Below, in pieces: positions 51,251-61,052 of a stretch of 64,000 nt of DNA. The stretch lies in the NCBI GenBank assembly GCA_014193115.1, contig BJHQ01000001.1, positions 688,465 through 752,464 on the forward strand, in the 5' to 3' direction. The stretch comes from Planctomycetota bacterium (GTDB taxonomy: Bacteria; Planctomycetota; UBA11346). Under the pieces are notes generated by a model that saw only the letters and a program-made list of their open reading frames with translations, made no database searches and was not told where the DNA came from. The stretch's first letter is position 1. Each line of letters starts with the position of its first letter. Made by a program: the position numbers and the translations under genes.

Positions 51251-52297
51251 TCAGCGGTTGGCGTTGGGCGCCAGTTTGCCGAACAGGGCGACTTCGGCGC
51301 ACTGCACGGCGTTGAGCGCGGCGCCCTTCAGCAGCTGGTCGCCCACCACCCACAGATCGAGGGTGTTGGGCTGGCTGTGGTCAGCGCGGATCCGCCCGAC
51401 GTAGACATCGTCGTGACCGGCGACGTCCACCGGCATCGGCCAGCGGTTCTTCACCGGGTCTTCGAGCACGGTCACGCCGGTCGCGGCGCGTAGCAGGTCA
51501 TAGGCCTGAGCCACGCTCAGTGGGCGGTCGAACTCGACGTTGAGCGCCTCGGCGTGGGTGCGCAGCACCGGCACGCGCACGCAGGTAGCATGCACCCGCA
51601 AGTCCGGCGCGCCCAAAATCTTCCGGCTTTCCTTGAGCAGTTTCACTTCCTCTTCGCAATAGCCGGAGGCCGGGTCGAACGACGAGTTGTGCGGGAACAG
51701 GTTGAACGCGTACGGGTGGGGCAGGACCTTGGGCGTGAACGGCTTGCCGTCCAACGCCGCCCGGGTCGCGTCCTGCAGTTCGACCATCGCGGCGTGGCCG
51801 GCGCCGGAGGCCGCCTGGTACGTCGCCGCCACCAGGCGCTTGATCCCGGCGGCGCGATGGAGCGGCGCCAGCGCCATCAGCGCGATGATGGTCGAGCAGT
51901 TGGGATTGGCGATCACGCCCTTGCCGCCGTTGCTGCGCAGGGCCGACGCCGCCACCGCCGGATTGATCTCGGGGACGACCAGGGGGACGCCGTCCTCCAT
52001 GCGGAAGGCCGAGCTGTTGTCGACCAGCAGGGCTCCGGCGGAGACGCACGGTTCACGGAACGCGCGGGACACCTTGGCTCCGGCCGAGAACAGCGCGAGA
52101 TCGACGCCGGCGAAGGATTTCTCGTCGAGGACCGCGACCGTGTGCGGCTTGCCCTGGTAGTTCAGGGTGGTGCCGGCGCTGCGCGGCGAAGCGAGCAACG
52201 TCAGCTTTCCGACCGGGAACTTCCGGCGTTCGAGGACTTCGATGAACTCGGTGCCGACCGCTCCGGTGGCGCCGACGATGGCAACGTGCAGACCCAT
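51251..52297 (-). CDS. asd: Aspartate-semialdehyde dehydrogenase
   Basis: NADP-dependent reduction of aspartyl phosphate to the semialdehyde, the branch to lysine, diaminopimelate, threonine and methionine. The 348-residue protein starts at the ATG at 52297 with GGAG upstream: MGLHVAIVGATGAVGTEFIE is the nucleotide-binding start. VDNSSAFRMEDGVPLVVPEIN, the catalytic Cys in GVIANPNCSTIIALMAL and YQAASGAGHAAMVEL are the family hallmarks, with HATCVRVPVLRTHAEALN near the C-terminal third. Normal length. No lysC or dap gene adjoins it; its upstream region carries a 30-bp tandem array. Confidence 0.95.
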   Translation of the reverse strand: MGLHVAIVGATGAVGTEFIEVLERRKFPVGKLTLLASPRSAGTTLNYQGKPHTVAVLDEKSFAGVDLALFSAGAKVSRAFREPCVSAGALLVDNSSAFRMEDGVPLVVPEINPAVAASALRSNGGKGVIANPNCSTIIALMALAPLHRAAGIKRLVAATYQAASGAGHAAMVELQDATRAALDGKPFTPKVLPHPYAFNLFPHNSSFDPASGYCEEEVKLLKESRKILGAPDLRVHATCVRVPVLRTHAEALNVEFDRPLSVAQAYDLLRAATGVTVLEDPVKNRWPMPVDVAGHDDVYVGRIRADHSQPNTLDLWVVGDQLLKGAALNAVQCAEVALFGKLAPNANR

Positions 52298-52351
52298 GGA
52301 GAGCTCCCTGATCCTCGCCTCGGCGAGGGCGTGGCAGTGTGAGTCCCCAGC

Positions 52352-52466
52352 CCGGCCGGCAAGGCCTGGGCGCCGAAACCGCCGGCCGGCAAGGCCTGGG
52401 CGCCGAAGCCACCCGGCCGGCAAGGCCTGGGCGCCGAAACCGCCGGCCGGCAAGGCCTGGGCTGGG
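52352..52466. repeat. 30-bp tandem array (four units) upstream of asd
   Basis: CCGGCCGGCAAGGCCTGGGC followed by GCCGAAACCG recurs at 52352, 52382, 52413 and 52443; the second unit is 31 bp and the last is truncated and runs into GGGGAGAC. It begins 55 bp upstream of the asd start and sits in the 247-bp divergent gap before the secreted protein at 52545. It lacks the GCTCCCAGG tail, so it looks like a separate family. Confidence 0.92.
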
Positions 52467-52544
52467 GAGACACGCCGCCAGACGGCAGCGCCGCCCAGCC
52501 CACCTGACACTGCCCTTGGCCAAGGAACCCGCTAGCCTGACACC

Positions 52545-53171
52545 ATGCGCGACCTTCGGTTCCTGCCCGCTCTCCTGGCTGTCGCGCTGGCGGCGGCCGA
52601 CCCTGCTGCGCCACCGGCAACCGCGCCGACGAAGGGAGCTGCGGCTGCACCGACGAAGGACGCGGCAGCGGCTCCCGCGGCTGCGGCTCCCGCTCCTGCG
52701 CCGGCTGCGGCCGACAAGCCGGTGCTGCCGCCGCCGCTCAAAGAGGCTCCGGCGTCGATCTGCGCCACCTATTTCAAGGTCAAGCAGATCCCTGATCCCC
52801 AGAACAAGAACAAGACGATCAAGCAATTCCAAGGCCCGTCGTTCATCATCCAGGGGAAAACCCTGGTGATCTATGAGACCATCACCGTGGTCGGCCTCGG
52901 CGGCAGCCTCGGCCGCGGCAATGGCGGATTGCAGGACCATTCCACGCCGAGCAAGAACAGTTCCGGCCAGGAAGAACGCGCCTTGGCCTACCGCATCACC
53001 GCGGTGCGCGAGCCGGGCGCCGACGGGAAGTCCACCGCCTGGTCGATCACCGCCATCGACGACCGCAGCAACAAGATCGAGTTCACCCTGAAGGTCGGCA
53101 GCGGCGACGCCACGCTCAGCTGGATGCACGCGCGCAAACCGCGCAGCCAGGCCGGCTCCCTGAAGTCCTGA
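52545..53171 (+). CDS. Secreted protein of unknown function
   Basis: A 208-residue protein with a signal peptide (MRDLRFLPALLAVALAAADP) and a 45-residue Ala/Pro/Thr/Lys linker containing a near-duplicate TKGAAAAPTKDAAAA. The globular part (about 65-208) is a small beta-rich domain: ICATYFKVKQIPDPQNKNKT, FIIQGKTLVIYETITVVG, AWSITAIDDRSNKIEFTLKV. No enzyme motif is seen. It could be a periplasmic or surface-bound lipoprotein-like factor, but the signal has no Cys lipobox. A start at the ATG at 52545 is the only one that includes the signal. The next gene follows after 47 bp on the same strand. Confidence 0.72.
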   Translation: MRDLRFLPALLAVALAAADPAAPPATAPTKGAAAAPTKDAAAAPAAAAPAPAPAAADKPVLPPPLKEAPASICATYFKVKQIPDPQNKNKTIKQFQGPSFIIQGKTLVIYETITVVGLGGSLGRGNGGLQDHSTPSKNSSGQEERALAYRITAVREPGADGKSTAWSITAIDDRSNKIEFTLKVGSGDATLSWMHARKPRSQAGSLKS

Positions 53172-53218
53172 TCGCGGCGCAGCATTGGCACTTCCGGCTG
53201 GCCTGCGACCATCCGGAC

Positions 53219-53779
53219 ATGATCCGCAAGAATCCCAACGGCGACCTGCCGGTGATCCCGCAGTCGGCCTTCGTCGATCCTACCGCCATCCTGTGCGGCA
53301 AGATCATCGTTGGCGAAAACGTCTTCATCGGTCCCTATGCCGTGATCCGCGCCGACGAGGTCAAACCCGACGGCAGTCTCGACCCGATCACCATCGGTGA
53401 CAACGTCAACATCCAGGACGGCGTGGTCATCCACAGCAAGGCCGGAGCCGCGGTGGACATCGGCAAGAACTGCTCGATCGCTCACCGAAGCATCGTCCAT
53501 GGCCCGTGCAAGATCGGCGACCGGGTCTTCCTCGGCTTCAACAGCGTGGTCTTCAACTGCACCATCGGCAGCGGCGCGGTGATCCGCCACAACAGCGTGG
53601 TCGAGAACTGCCAGGTGCCGGAAGGCTTCCACATCCCGTCGACCTCGAACATCCACGGCGACACCGACCTCGCCCTGATCCCCCGGGTCGATCCCGACGT
53701 GACCAGTTTCTCCGAGAGCGTCACCGAGGCAAACCTGGCTCTGGTCCGCGGTTACAAGCGGATCCAGAACGAGTTCTGA
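53219..53779 (+). CDS. Gamma-carbonic-anhydrase-like left-handed beta-helix protein
   Basis: A 186-residue hexapeptide-repeat protein. The three zinc His ligands of gamma-class carbonic anhydrases have candidates in QDGVVIHSK, CSIAHRSIVHGP (two His). Repeat turns such as AFVDPTAILCGKIIVGENVF, GPYAVIRADEV and HGPCKIGDRVFLGFNSVVFN mark the left-handed helix, and a C-terminal helix (ALVRGYKRIQNEF) packs on it. Carbonate dehydration is possible; CaiE- or PaaY-like acyl-CoA-related roles are alternatives. The protein converges on the histidine-kinase gene. Confidence 0.85.
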   Translation: MIRKNPNGDLPVIPQSAFVDPTAILCGKIIVGENVFIGPYAVIRADEVKPDGSLDPITIGDNVNIQDGVVIHSKAGAAVDIGKNCSIAHRSIVHGPCKIGDRVFLGFNSVVFNCTIGSGAVIRHNSVVENCQVPEGFHIPSTSNIHGDTDLALIPRVDPDVTSFSESVTEANLALVRGYKRIQNEF

Positions 53780-53994
53780 CGCGGAGCCCGCAGCCGACGC
53801 GTGCTGGGGTGCTTTCGCGACCTCCACTGATGCAGCAGCGGATTCCATCAGCACGGTCTCGTCGAAGGCGGCCCGGTTGTTGAGCGTGGTGCAGACCGGT
53901 CTCGTGACCTAGTTGGCGACGGCGGCGGCGGCGGTGGCCTGGGCGACTTGAAGTGCTGGTAGCGACTGCTTGCGAGCTGCCCCGCCGCACCGGT
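53780..53994. other. Intergenic gap with possible coding remnant
   Basis: The 215 bp between two converging genes have no supported gene, clear repeat or terminator. On the minus strand a short frame reads ALQVAQATAAAAVAN before a TAG, and another reads TTLNNRAAFDETVLMESAAA; they look like worn coding sequence rather than an intact gene. Confidence 0.3.
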
Positions 53995-56900
53995 TCAACC
54001 CGCCAAGAGGCGCTGGCGGTGCTCGCGCAGCGCAGCCCGGCCGCGCTCCAGTTCGTTGTCGATGCGTTCGCCCGAACCGAGCAGGGTGTCTCCGGCCCGG
54101 GCGGATTTCTCCAAGGCGCGCAGCGCGGCCATCAACCGGATCAGGCCGAGAGAGCCGGCACCGCTGCCCAGCCGGTGGGCGACCTGGCGGACGGCTTCGC
54201 TGTCGTTGTCCGCCATGGCGGCGCGCAGTTCGTCGAAATCGGGTTGGACCCGGCTCTCGAAATCGGCCAGCAGCTGGGCCAGGCCTTCCTTGCCGAGGTG
54301 GACTTCGAGCCGATCGAGCACGTCGATGTCGAGCGGCATGCCGCCGAAATGGCGGGTGGTGGGCTTCTCGATCCGCCCGGTGCCGCTGCCAGAGCTTTCG
54401 TCGGGCAGCACCTGGCTGGCGCCGCGATCCTTGGCCAGCCGTCCGGTGCCGGCGGCGCGCCTGGTCTCGATCAGTCGGCGCACCGTGGCGATGAGCAGCT
54501 CAGGTTCCGCAGGTTTGCGCAGGTGGTCGTCCATGCCGGCGGCCAGGGCCCGGTCGCGGTCGTGGCTGAAGGCATTGGCAGTGACCGCCACGATCGGCAC
54601 CCGCACCGTCGGGCCGGCGGCGGCTTCGCGGCTGCGGATCAGCCGCGCCGCGGTCATGCCGTCCATCTCGGGCATCTCGATGTCCATCAGGATGCAATCA
54701 TAGGCGGCCCGGGCGCTGGCGGCCACGGCCTCGACGCCGTTGCTGGCAGTATCGACCTGGAGACCGGCGCGGCCGAGCAGGGTCGCCAGCAGCCGGCTGT
54801 TCACCTCGTTGTCCTCGACCACCAGCACCCGGCCGGTGAGGCGCTCACCGGCCGCAGGGACGGCGCTTGGCGCGGTCCAGGTGGCTGGCGGGTCGTCGCC
54901 GCCATCCCCGGACAGGATCCGGGCCAGGCGGCTCGGCCGCACCGGGCGTTGGAGCACCGCGGCGATGCCGCCGGAGCTCAGTTCGTCTGCGGCCGGATTG
55001 CGGCCCATGGGCACGGTGAGCAGGATCAGCGGCTTGTGGGGCAAGCAGGCCCGACCGATCGACCGTGCGGCGGCCGACGGCCGTTCGGGCAGGGCCGAAG
55101 ACAGCATCACCACCCGCGGCGGATTGCTTCGGCACATGCCGACCGCCTGGTCGATGTCTTCGCACACCGACGCGCGCAGGCCGAGCGCAGCGAGCTGGTC
55201 GGCGAGCACGGCGGCCACCTTCTGGTTGGTCTCGATGACCAGGGCGCGGTCGCCCGTGCCCTGGGCGGCGAGGCGGACTGGCGGCGGCGGCTCGGCGATG
55301 CCGACCCGGGCGCTGCACCGGACCGTGGTTCCTTTGCCAGGCTGGCTGTCGAGGGCGATCACCCCGCCCATCAATTCGACCAGGCGCTTGCTGATCGCCA
55401 GGCCCAGGCCATTGCCGCCGACCCGGGCGCCGGCCGGCTGGGCCTGGGAGAACGGCGTGAACAACCGCGCCTGCAGATCAGGGGGTATGCCCGAGCCGCT
55501 GTCGACCACGGTCAGTTCGAGCATGCCGCCGCCATCGCCCTGGCCGGAGCAGTCGACCCGGACCACGACTTCGCCGCGATCGGTGAACTTGACCGCATTG
55601 CCGAGCAAATTGAGCAGGACTTGGCGCAACCGGCCGGGATCGCCGACGGTCCGGGCCGGTACCGCGCCCGACACCGCGCAGGCCAGTTCGATGTTCTTTT
55701 CCAGGGCCCGGGGGACCATCACCGCCAGGGCGTCCTCGATCAGCTCGCGGGGATCGAAGGGCTGGTGGGCGATCTCCATCCGACCGGCCTCGATCTTGGA
55801 GAAATCGAGGATGTCATCCACGATCTTGAGCAGTCCATCGGCGCACGACTGGACCGTGCGGACCTGCTCGCGTTGGCCCGGATCGAGCCGGCTTTCGAGC
55901 AGCAGGGCGTTCATGCCGAGGATTCCGCCCAGCGGCGTGCGGAACTCGTGGCTCATCGTCGCCAGGAAATCGGCCTTGGCCTCGGCGGCGCGTTCGGCGG
56001 CGTCCTTGGCCTGGCGTAGAAGCTGCTCGACCCCGTGCCGGGTCAGGGCCGCGCCGAGGGCCGAACCGAGGGCGCGCAGAGCCGCGAGCTCACCTTCGTC
56101 CCAGGCCTTGCCCGGGTCACTGGATTCGACCACCAGGGCGCCCCATGGCCGTTCATCGACCGGCACCGGGACGGTGGCGGCGACGCCAGGCTGGCCGATC
56201 TCGTCGCGGCTGAGGAACAGCCCGGCGCTGCCGCCGTCGAGCCACCGCCTGACCGCACGGTAGTCGATCCGGTCGCTGTCCTCGTCATCCCTGGTCGATC
56301 GGGAGCGCCAGGTGCGCATGGGCAGCGCGGTGTCGCTGTCGGAAAAGCGCACCAGCCGGACGCGGTCGACACCGGCAGCGGCGCCTATCGCCGGCAGCTG
56401 CCGTTCCAGGCAAAGATGGGGATCAGGTTCGGCGAGCAGCGCGCGGCAGGCATCGGCCACCGCCTGTTCCAGCCCGACCCGCCGGGCCAGGCGGAGTGCG
56501 GCGGTGCGCTCACGCCACAGCGCCGTGATCGCCGCGGCGATGGCCACGAGCAGGGCTCCGGCCAGGGCGAAGCCGAGCATCCGCTGGCCGCGCCAACGGG
56601 CGACCGGCTCCGCCGCCGGCAGGTCGATGCCGAACAGCGCCACGACCTTGCCGTCGGGGTCGGCCACCGAGGCGTTGCTGGTGATCCAGGTCCCCCAGCG
56701 GTCGGTCACCGGCCCGGCGGTGTTGGCCACGTTCCGGGCCAGGGCGGCCAGGGTCTCGGGCTGGTCGTGGGCCTCGTCATAGACTTGGCCCGGCGGCGAG
56801 AATCCCTGTGACGAGGGATCGCCGGCATCGACCAGGAAGATGACCTTGCCGTCGGGCCGCTGGCGCATCAGGTAGCAATAGCGCGACACCGGCATGCGGC

Positions 56901-57621
56901 TGCGGATCGCGGTCAAGGTCAGGTGAAGCCGCTGCCAGGTGGGATCGGCCTGATCGGCTGGCGTTCCGCTCAGCTTGGCGATGTCGGCCGGATCGAAGGC
57001 GTTGGCCAGGGCCGTGGTCCGGATCGCGAGTTCCGTCCGTTCCCGGGATTCGGCCAGACCGCCCAAGGTTGCTGCGAGCAGCCACCCGCCAGCCAGGACC
57101 GCCGTGATCAGCGCTGCGGCGACCGCCACCAGATGGATGCGCTGGTCTCCGTCATGGGTCGCGGATCCTGGTGAGCGGATGACGCCACCCACGACGAGTC
57201 CGGCTCCGCCAGCGAGCAGCATGGCGCTGGCCAGGCAGAGCAGCGCCCACTGGTCCGGTTCGTATCCGGCGACGCCAGCCGTGCCCAAAGCAGTGATCAG
57301 GACTCCATGAAGGAGCAGGACCGCCAGCAGCAGGCGCGGCAACTGAGCCCAACCAGCCACGGCGAAGCCCAAGGAGATCAGACCGAAGGCCACCGGCAGC
57401 ACCGACCAGGCGGAGAGCGACTCGATCCCTTCCGGACCGGGATCGGGTACGAACCAGGCGAGGCCGAGGCTGGCCGCAGCGGCGCTCAGGCAGGCGCATG
57501 CGGGCAGCCAGGCAGTCCAGGTGCGAGTCCCGGCCAGGCTGGCCCAGGCGGCGACCGCGGCCAGTGCCGCTGCCAGGGCGTGGCTGTCGCTGGCGAGGAA
57601 GCTCCAGGCGATGCCGCTCAT
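53995..57621 (-). CDS. Hybrid sensor histidine kinase (GAF, HisKA/HATPase, two REC, HPt)
   Basis: A 1208-residue membrane sensor kinase from the ATG at 57621 (a GTG at 57804 is an alternative that would add one hydrophobic stretch). Four to six N-terminal helices lead to an extracytoplasmic domain ([20 protein letters not shown]) and a further helix ([20 protein letters not shown]). A GAF domain follows (about 385-530). The HisKA box is [15 protein letters not shown] (phospho-His near 557); HATPase motifs are [31 protein letters not shown] and [13 protein letters not shown]. The first receiver-like domain has SALP in place of the Asp ([12 protein letters not shown]) and is degenerate. The second is intact ([12 protein letters not shown], near 979), and an HPt domain ends the protein ([15 protein letters not shown]). 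Divergent from the DUF485/ActP pair. Confidence 0.9.
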   Translation of the reverse strand: MSGIAWSFLASDSHALAAALAAVAAWASLAGTRTWTAWLPACACLSAAAASLGLAWFVPDPGPEGIESLSAWSVLPVAFGLISLGFAVAGWAQLPRLLLAVLLLHGVLITALGTAGVAGYEPDQWALLCLASAMLLAGGAGLVVGGVIRSPGSATHDGDQRIHLVAVAAALITAVLAGGWLLAATLGGLAESRERTELAIRTTALANAFDPADIAKLSGTPADQADPTWQRLHLTLTAIRSRMPVSRYCYLMRQRPDGKVIFLVDAGDPSSQGFSPPGQVYDEAHDQPETLAALARNVANTAGPVTDRWGTWITSNASVADPDGKVVALFGIDLPAAEPVARWRGQRMLGFALAGALLVAIAAAITALWRERTAALRLARRVGLEQAVADACRALLAEPDPHLCLERQLPAIGAAAGVDRVRLVRFSDSDTALPMRTWRSRSTRDDEDSDRIDYRAVRRWLDGGSAGLFLSRDEIGQPGVAATVPVPVDERPWGALVVESSDPGKAWDEGELAALRALGSALGAALTRHGVEQLLRQAKDAAERAAEAKADFLATMSHEFRTPLGGILGMNALLLESRLDPGQREQVRTVQSCADGLLKIVDDILDFSKIEAGRMEIAHQPFDPRELIEDALAVMVPRALEKNIELACAVSGAVPARTVGDPGRLRQVLLNLLGNAVKFTDRGEVVVRVDCSGQGDGGGMLELTVVDSGSGIPPDLQARLFTPFSQAQPAGARVGGNGLGLAISKRLVELMGGVIALDSQPGKGTTVRCSARVGIAEPPPPVRLAAQGTGDRALVIETNQKVAAVLADQLAALGLRASVCEDIDQAVGMCRSNPPRVVMLSSALPERPSAAARSIGRACLPHKPLILLTVPMGRNPAADELSSGGIAAVLQRPVRPSRLARILSGDGGDDPPATWTAPSAVPAAGERLTGRVLVVEDNEVNSRLLATLLGRAGLQVDTASNGVEAVAASARAAYDCILMDIEMPEMDGMTAARLIRSREAAAGPTVRVPIVAVTANAFSHDRDRALAAGMDDHLRKPAEPELLIATVRRLIETRRAAGTGRLAKDRGASQVLPDESSGSGTGRIEKPTTRHFGGMPLDIDVLDRLEVHLGKEGLAQLLADFESRVQPDFDELRAAMADNDSEAVRQVAHRLGSGAGSLGLIRLMAALRALEKSARAGDTLLGSGERIDNELERGRAALREHRQRLLAG

Positions 57622-57828
57622 CGCAGCAACCGCCAGGCACCACCGGCTGGGAATCCTGGGAGGCGGCGCATCGGTGGACAGTATGGCGCTGATCCGCCCT
57701 GGGGCACAAGGGGAAAGGCCGGCGATCCCTGGCGATCCGGGTCGGTTCCTGCGGAATGTCTGCGCCAGACAAAGGCCTTGCGCAGACCATTGGCCGCTGC
57801 ACACACGGCGTCCCTGCCGGAGACCGTC

Positions 57829-58098
57829 ATGACCGAAGCGCCCCCACCGAAGCCGGATCTGCCGGCGGCCAGTCTGCTCGGGCTGGTCTTGTTCGCCGGG
57901 TACTGCGCGCTCTATGCCGGGTTCATCGGTCTGGCGGTATTCGCTCCTGAGGTGATGGCGAAGCGGGTGGCGGTGGGCGGAAACGTCGCCATCTGGTACG
58001 GGATGGCCCTGATCGTGTCGGCTGTCGTGCTCGCCGGCATCTATGCGCTGGTCCGCCGCGCGGCGCCGGTGCCCCAGGAAGCGCGGGAAGTGCCGTGA
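57829..58098 (+). CDS. DUF485 small membrane protein (ActP partner)
   Basis: An 89-residue protein from the ATG at 57829 with GGAG seven bases upstream. Two transmembrane helices ([20 protein letters not shown], and [20 protein letters not shown]) and a conserved small loop ([19 protein letters not shown]) match the YjcH/DUF485 family, which is encoded immediately before acetate-type sodium symporters. It ends in a GTGA overlap with the symporter start, so the pair is translated together. Likely a small accessory subunit of the transporter; its exact role is not known. Confidence 0.88.
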   Translation: MTEAPPPKPDLPAASLLGLVLFAGYCALYAGFIGLAVFAPEVMAKRVAVGGNVAIWYGMALIVSAVVLAGIYALVRRAAPVPQEAREVP

Positions 58099-59960
58099 TC
58101 TACCATCCTTCGTTGATCGCCATCATCATTTTCGTCCTGCTCGTGCTGGCCGTCCTCGGCCTGTCCGTGTTCCTGGCCCGCCAAGCCCAATCAACCCGGG
58201 CCTATTATGCTGCCCACGGCCAGATTCCCTGGTGGGTCAATGGAATCGCCTTTGCCGGTGACTACCTGTCGGCGGCGTCGTTCCTCGGCATCTGCGGCGC
58301 CATCGCCATCGGCGGCTTCGATGGTTTCCTGTATTCCATCGGGTTCCTGGCGGGTTGGGTGGTGGCGCTGTTCGTCGTCGCCGAACCACTGCGCAAGCTC
58401 GGAAAATACACCTTTGCTGACGCCCTCGACGCCCGGTTCCATTCCCGCGGCATCCGCCTGACCGCGGCGATCAGCACCCTGGTGATCTCGCTGTTCTACC
58501 TGATCCCGCAGATGGTCGGCGCCGGCACCTTGATCAAACCGCTGCTCGGTCTGCCCTATTCCGCCGGCGTCGGCCTGGTCGGCGGCCTGGTGATCATCAT
58601 CGTCGCCACCGCCGGCATGGTCAGCACCACCTGGGTGCAGTTCATCAAAGGAGGGCTGCTGGTGGTCTTCTGCGGCCTGCTGACGGTCATGATCCTGGCC
58701 AAGGGCGTGACCACCGAGACCACCTGGCGCAAAGGTCTGGCGACCGAGATCGCCGCCGGCCGCGAACCCCTGCCCAGTGAAGGCGGATGGGCCGACAAAG
58801 CCAAGGTCAAGGAAGATTTCGTCCGCTTCGCCGAGCCCGATGGCGGATTCAGCGTGTGGAAGAAGGACGGCGACCGCCTGCTCGAATGCCAGGCTCTGAC
58901 CGTACTGAAGACCGGAGCGAAGCTGGTCGGCGGCCGGCCCCAGACCGACGCCAACGATCTGCGTCCGGTGGGCGGCGTGACCTTGGCTGGCGGTTCGGCC
59001 AGCACCGGCGCGGTCAGCCCCTTCGGATTCATCGACGCCATCGCTGATGGCACGGTCACCAAATGGAAGAAGACCGAGATCGCCGAGGCCGATGGCAAGA
59101 CCACGGTCTTCCATCCGGTGACGGTTCCGGGCGAAAAAATGCTCGCCCCTGGCCAAGGGCTGTTCAGCAAGCTCGCCAGCGGCGACTGGCGTGACCGGCT
59201 GGGATTCATTTCGCTGATGCTGGCGCTGTTCCTCGGCACGGCGTCGCTGCCCCACATCCTGATCCGCTATTACACGGTGAAGGACGCCGCCGCCGCCCGG
59301 GCCAGCACCGTGGTCGGCATTGGCGCCATCGGCGCGTTCTACACCTTGACCCTGTTCCTGGGCTTGGCGGCGATGGTCTCCGGAGTGCTCGATCCGACTT
59401 CCGAGAACATGGCGGCGCCGCTCCTCGCCCGCAGCCACGGCGACATCCCCTTTGCCATCATTTGCGCCATCGCCTTCACCACGATCCTTGGCACCGTCGC
59501 CGGATTGATCATCGCCGCCAGCGGCGCCATCGTCCACGATCTGGTCGGCAGCCTGGCCAAGCGTGATCTGAGCGAGGGCCATCAGGTCGCCCTGGGCCGC
59601 TGGTCAGCGGTGGCGGTCGGAGTCATCGCCATGGGCCTCGGCCTGGCCTGCGAGAAGTTCAATATCAGCTTTCTGGTGGCTTGGGCCTTCAACATCGCCG
59701 CTTCGGCCAACCTGCCGGCCCTGGCCATGCTGCTGTTCTGGCGCGGCACCACCGGCGCTGGCGTGACCTGGGCGATCACCGTCGGCCTGCTGTCGTCATT
59801 GGCCTGGGTGCTGCTGACGGTCGAGGCCTATGTCAATCTGTACGGGCTGCCCAAGGAGCAGGCGCTGATGCCGTTCAGCCACCCGGCTCTGGTGACGGTG
59901 CCGCTCGGTTTCATCGTCCTGGTCGCGGTGTCCCTGGCGACGAAAAAGCGTGCCGCCTGA
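58095..59960 (+). CDS. actP: Sodium:solute symporter, ActP type
   Basis: SSS-family cation symporter, 621 residues, with a GTG start at 58095 overlapping the DUF485 stop. Helix-borne motifs [48 protein letters not shown] and [20 protein letters not shown] are those of acetate/monocarboxylate symporters; [20 protein letters not shown] and [15 protein letters not shown] follow. Between helices at about residue 210 and 375 there is an extra segment of about 150 residues ([20 protein letters not shown], then [20 protein letters not shown]), mostly polar and predicted to be outside the membrane, so it is longer than E. coli ActP. The neighbouring divergent hybrid kinase suggests substrate-responsive control. 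Confidence 0.88.
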   Translation: MIYHPSLIAIIIFVLLVLAVLGLSVFLARQAQSTRAYYAAHGQIPWWVNGIAFAGDYLSAASFLGICGAIAIGGFDGFLYSIGFLAGWVVALFVVAEPLRKLGKYTFADALDARFHSRGIRLTAAISTLVISLFYLIPQMVGAGTLIKPLLGLPYSAGVGLVGGLVIIIVATAGMVSTTWVQFIKGGLLVVFCGLLTVMILAKGVTTETTWRKGLATEIAAGREPLPSEGGWADKAKVKEDFVRFAEPDGGFSVWKKDGDRLLECQALTVLKTGAKLVGGRPQTDANDLRPVGGVTLAGGSASTGAVSPFGFIDAIADGTVTKWKKTEIAEADGKTTVFHPVTVPGEKMLAPGQGLFSKLASGDWRDRLGFISLMLALFLGTASLPHILIRYYTVKDAAAARASTVVGIGAIGAFYTLTLFLGLAAMVSGVLDPTSENMAAPLLARSHGDIPFAIICAIAFTTILGTVAGLIIAASGAIVHDLVGSLAKRDLSEGHQVALGRWSAVAVGVIAMGLGLACEKFNISFLVAWAFNIAASANLPALAMLLFWRGTTGAGVTWAITVGLLSSLAWVLLTVEAYVNLYGLPKEQALMPFSHPALVTVPLGFIVLVAVSLATKKRAA

Positions 59961-59972
59961 ACCGGAAGTGAC

Positions 59973-59997
59973 CGGGGTGCCCGGCCAAGTCACCCCG
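59973..59997 (+). terminator. Weak hairpin after actP
   Basis: CGGGGTG and CACCCCG form a 7-bp stem around an 11-nt loop just after the symporter stop. TCTGGACC follows without a T-run. Terminator function is possible but weakly supported. Confidence 0.3.
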
Positions 59998-60104
59998 TCT
60001 GGACCTTGCTCCGAAGGCCCCGGCTCCGGCTTGAGCCCGTCGCCCCCCGCCCTACCACCGCACCCCCACCCCATGGAGGCCGCGGGTTCCCTGCGGTACC
60101 GACG

Positions 60105-61013
60105 ATGAGCGCGCTTTTCGGCACCTGGATCGGCGAGGGCCGCCCCGGCACCTGGACTCCGGCCATCGATCCGGCCCTGGTCGACGATCCGCGGTTCCCC
60201 GCGCTGCGTGAAAAAAGCCTGGGCGGAGTCAGCTTTTCCGGCGCCGTGGCGATCGTCACCGGAGCCAGCGACCCGAACAGCATCGGCTACGCCATCGCGC
60301 GAAATCTTGCCCAGGGCGGGGCCTCGGTGGTCATCACCGGCAGCCGCGATCTGGCCAAGATCAGCGAGACCGCCGCCAAGCTCGCCGCCGAGGCCGGCGC
60401 CGGACGCATCCTGCCCGCCCAGGTGAACCAGGGCGAGCTGAGCCAACTCGACGCGCTGCTCGACCACCTGAAGGGCCAGAGCCTGGCGGTGACCCATCTG
60501 TATCCGTTCGCCGCCATCAACCATCCGGCGCTGTTCACCACCATCCGCGCCGAGGACTACGCCCGGGTATTCGCGATCAACGTGTTCGGCGTCTATCATC
60601 TGTGTGCGCAGTCAGCCCGCCGCGCACCCCGCGGCACGCCGTGGTATGTGTGCGTGCCGCTGTCGCCGAACGATGGCAGATTGCAGGGTTCGGGCTTGTA
60701 TCCGGCGACCAAGCAGGCCCTGCGCCCGATCGTGGTCCAGGGCCAGCACGAAGTCGGCGACCGTCGCGGAGGAGTTTACATCGGAATCGAGATCGCTTGG
60801 ACCCGCTCGGCGCTGATGAGCCAGCTCGATGCCGGCGTGGCCGGTGCCCGGGCCGCCGGCCTCAAGGTCTTCGAGACCCGCGACACTGCCGACGCCTGCA
60901 CCTTGTGCGGGACTCCTGCCGCAGCGGCTCTCAAAGGCACGGTGCTCGACGCCGGCGGCGGCTTCGGCAAGGCCGACCCCGCGACCATGGCCAAAGTCCT
61001 GGCCGGTCACTGA
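60105..61013 (+). CDS. SDR oxidoreductase like the ketoreductase domain of type I fatty-acid synthase
   Basis: A 302-residue NAD(P)-dependent short-chain dehydrogenase homologue from the ATG at 60105. VAIVTGASDPNSIGYAIARN is the cofactor-binding start, with VVITGSRD following. LYPFAAINHPALFTTIRAED, and CVPLSPNDGRLQGSGLYPATKQALRP with the YxxxK catalytic pair (Tyr-Pro-Ala-Thr-Lys), resemble the ketoreductase of fungal and mycobacterial type I fatty-acid synthases (LPLSPN and SGLY blocks) more than stand-alone FabG. Here it stands alone rather than as part of a giant synthase. Alternatives are an enoyl reductase or another SDR. It lies 39 bp upstream of the GH42-like gene. Confidence 0.78.
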   Translation: MSALFGTWIGEGRPGTWTPAIDPALVDDPRFPALREKSLGGVSFSGAVAIVTGASDPNSIGYAIARNLAQGGASVVITGSRDLAKISETAAKLAAEAGAGRILPAQVNQGELSQLDALLDHLKGQSLAVTHLYPFAAINHPALFTTIRAEDYARVFAINVFGVYHLCAQSARRAPRGTPWYVCVPLSPNDGRLQGSGLYPATKQALRPIVVQGQHEVGDRRGGVYIGIEIAWTRSALMSQLDAGVAGARAAGLKVFETRDTADACTLCGTPAAAALKGTVLDAGGGFGKADPATMAKVLAGH

Positions 61014-61052
61014 GCTCCCCAACCCTGTACCTTCCGTAAGCGAAAGCCGCCC

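Noticed and set aside
53953..56019. 688-codon plus-strand frame opposite the histidine kinase
   Set aside because: The kinase motifs on the minus strand are unambiguous.
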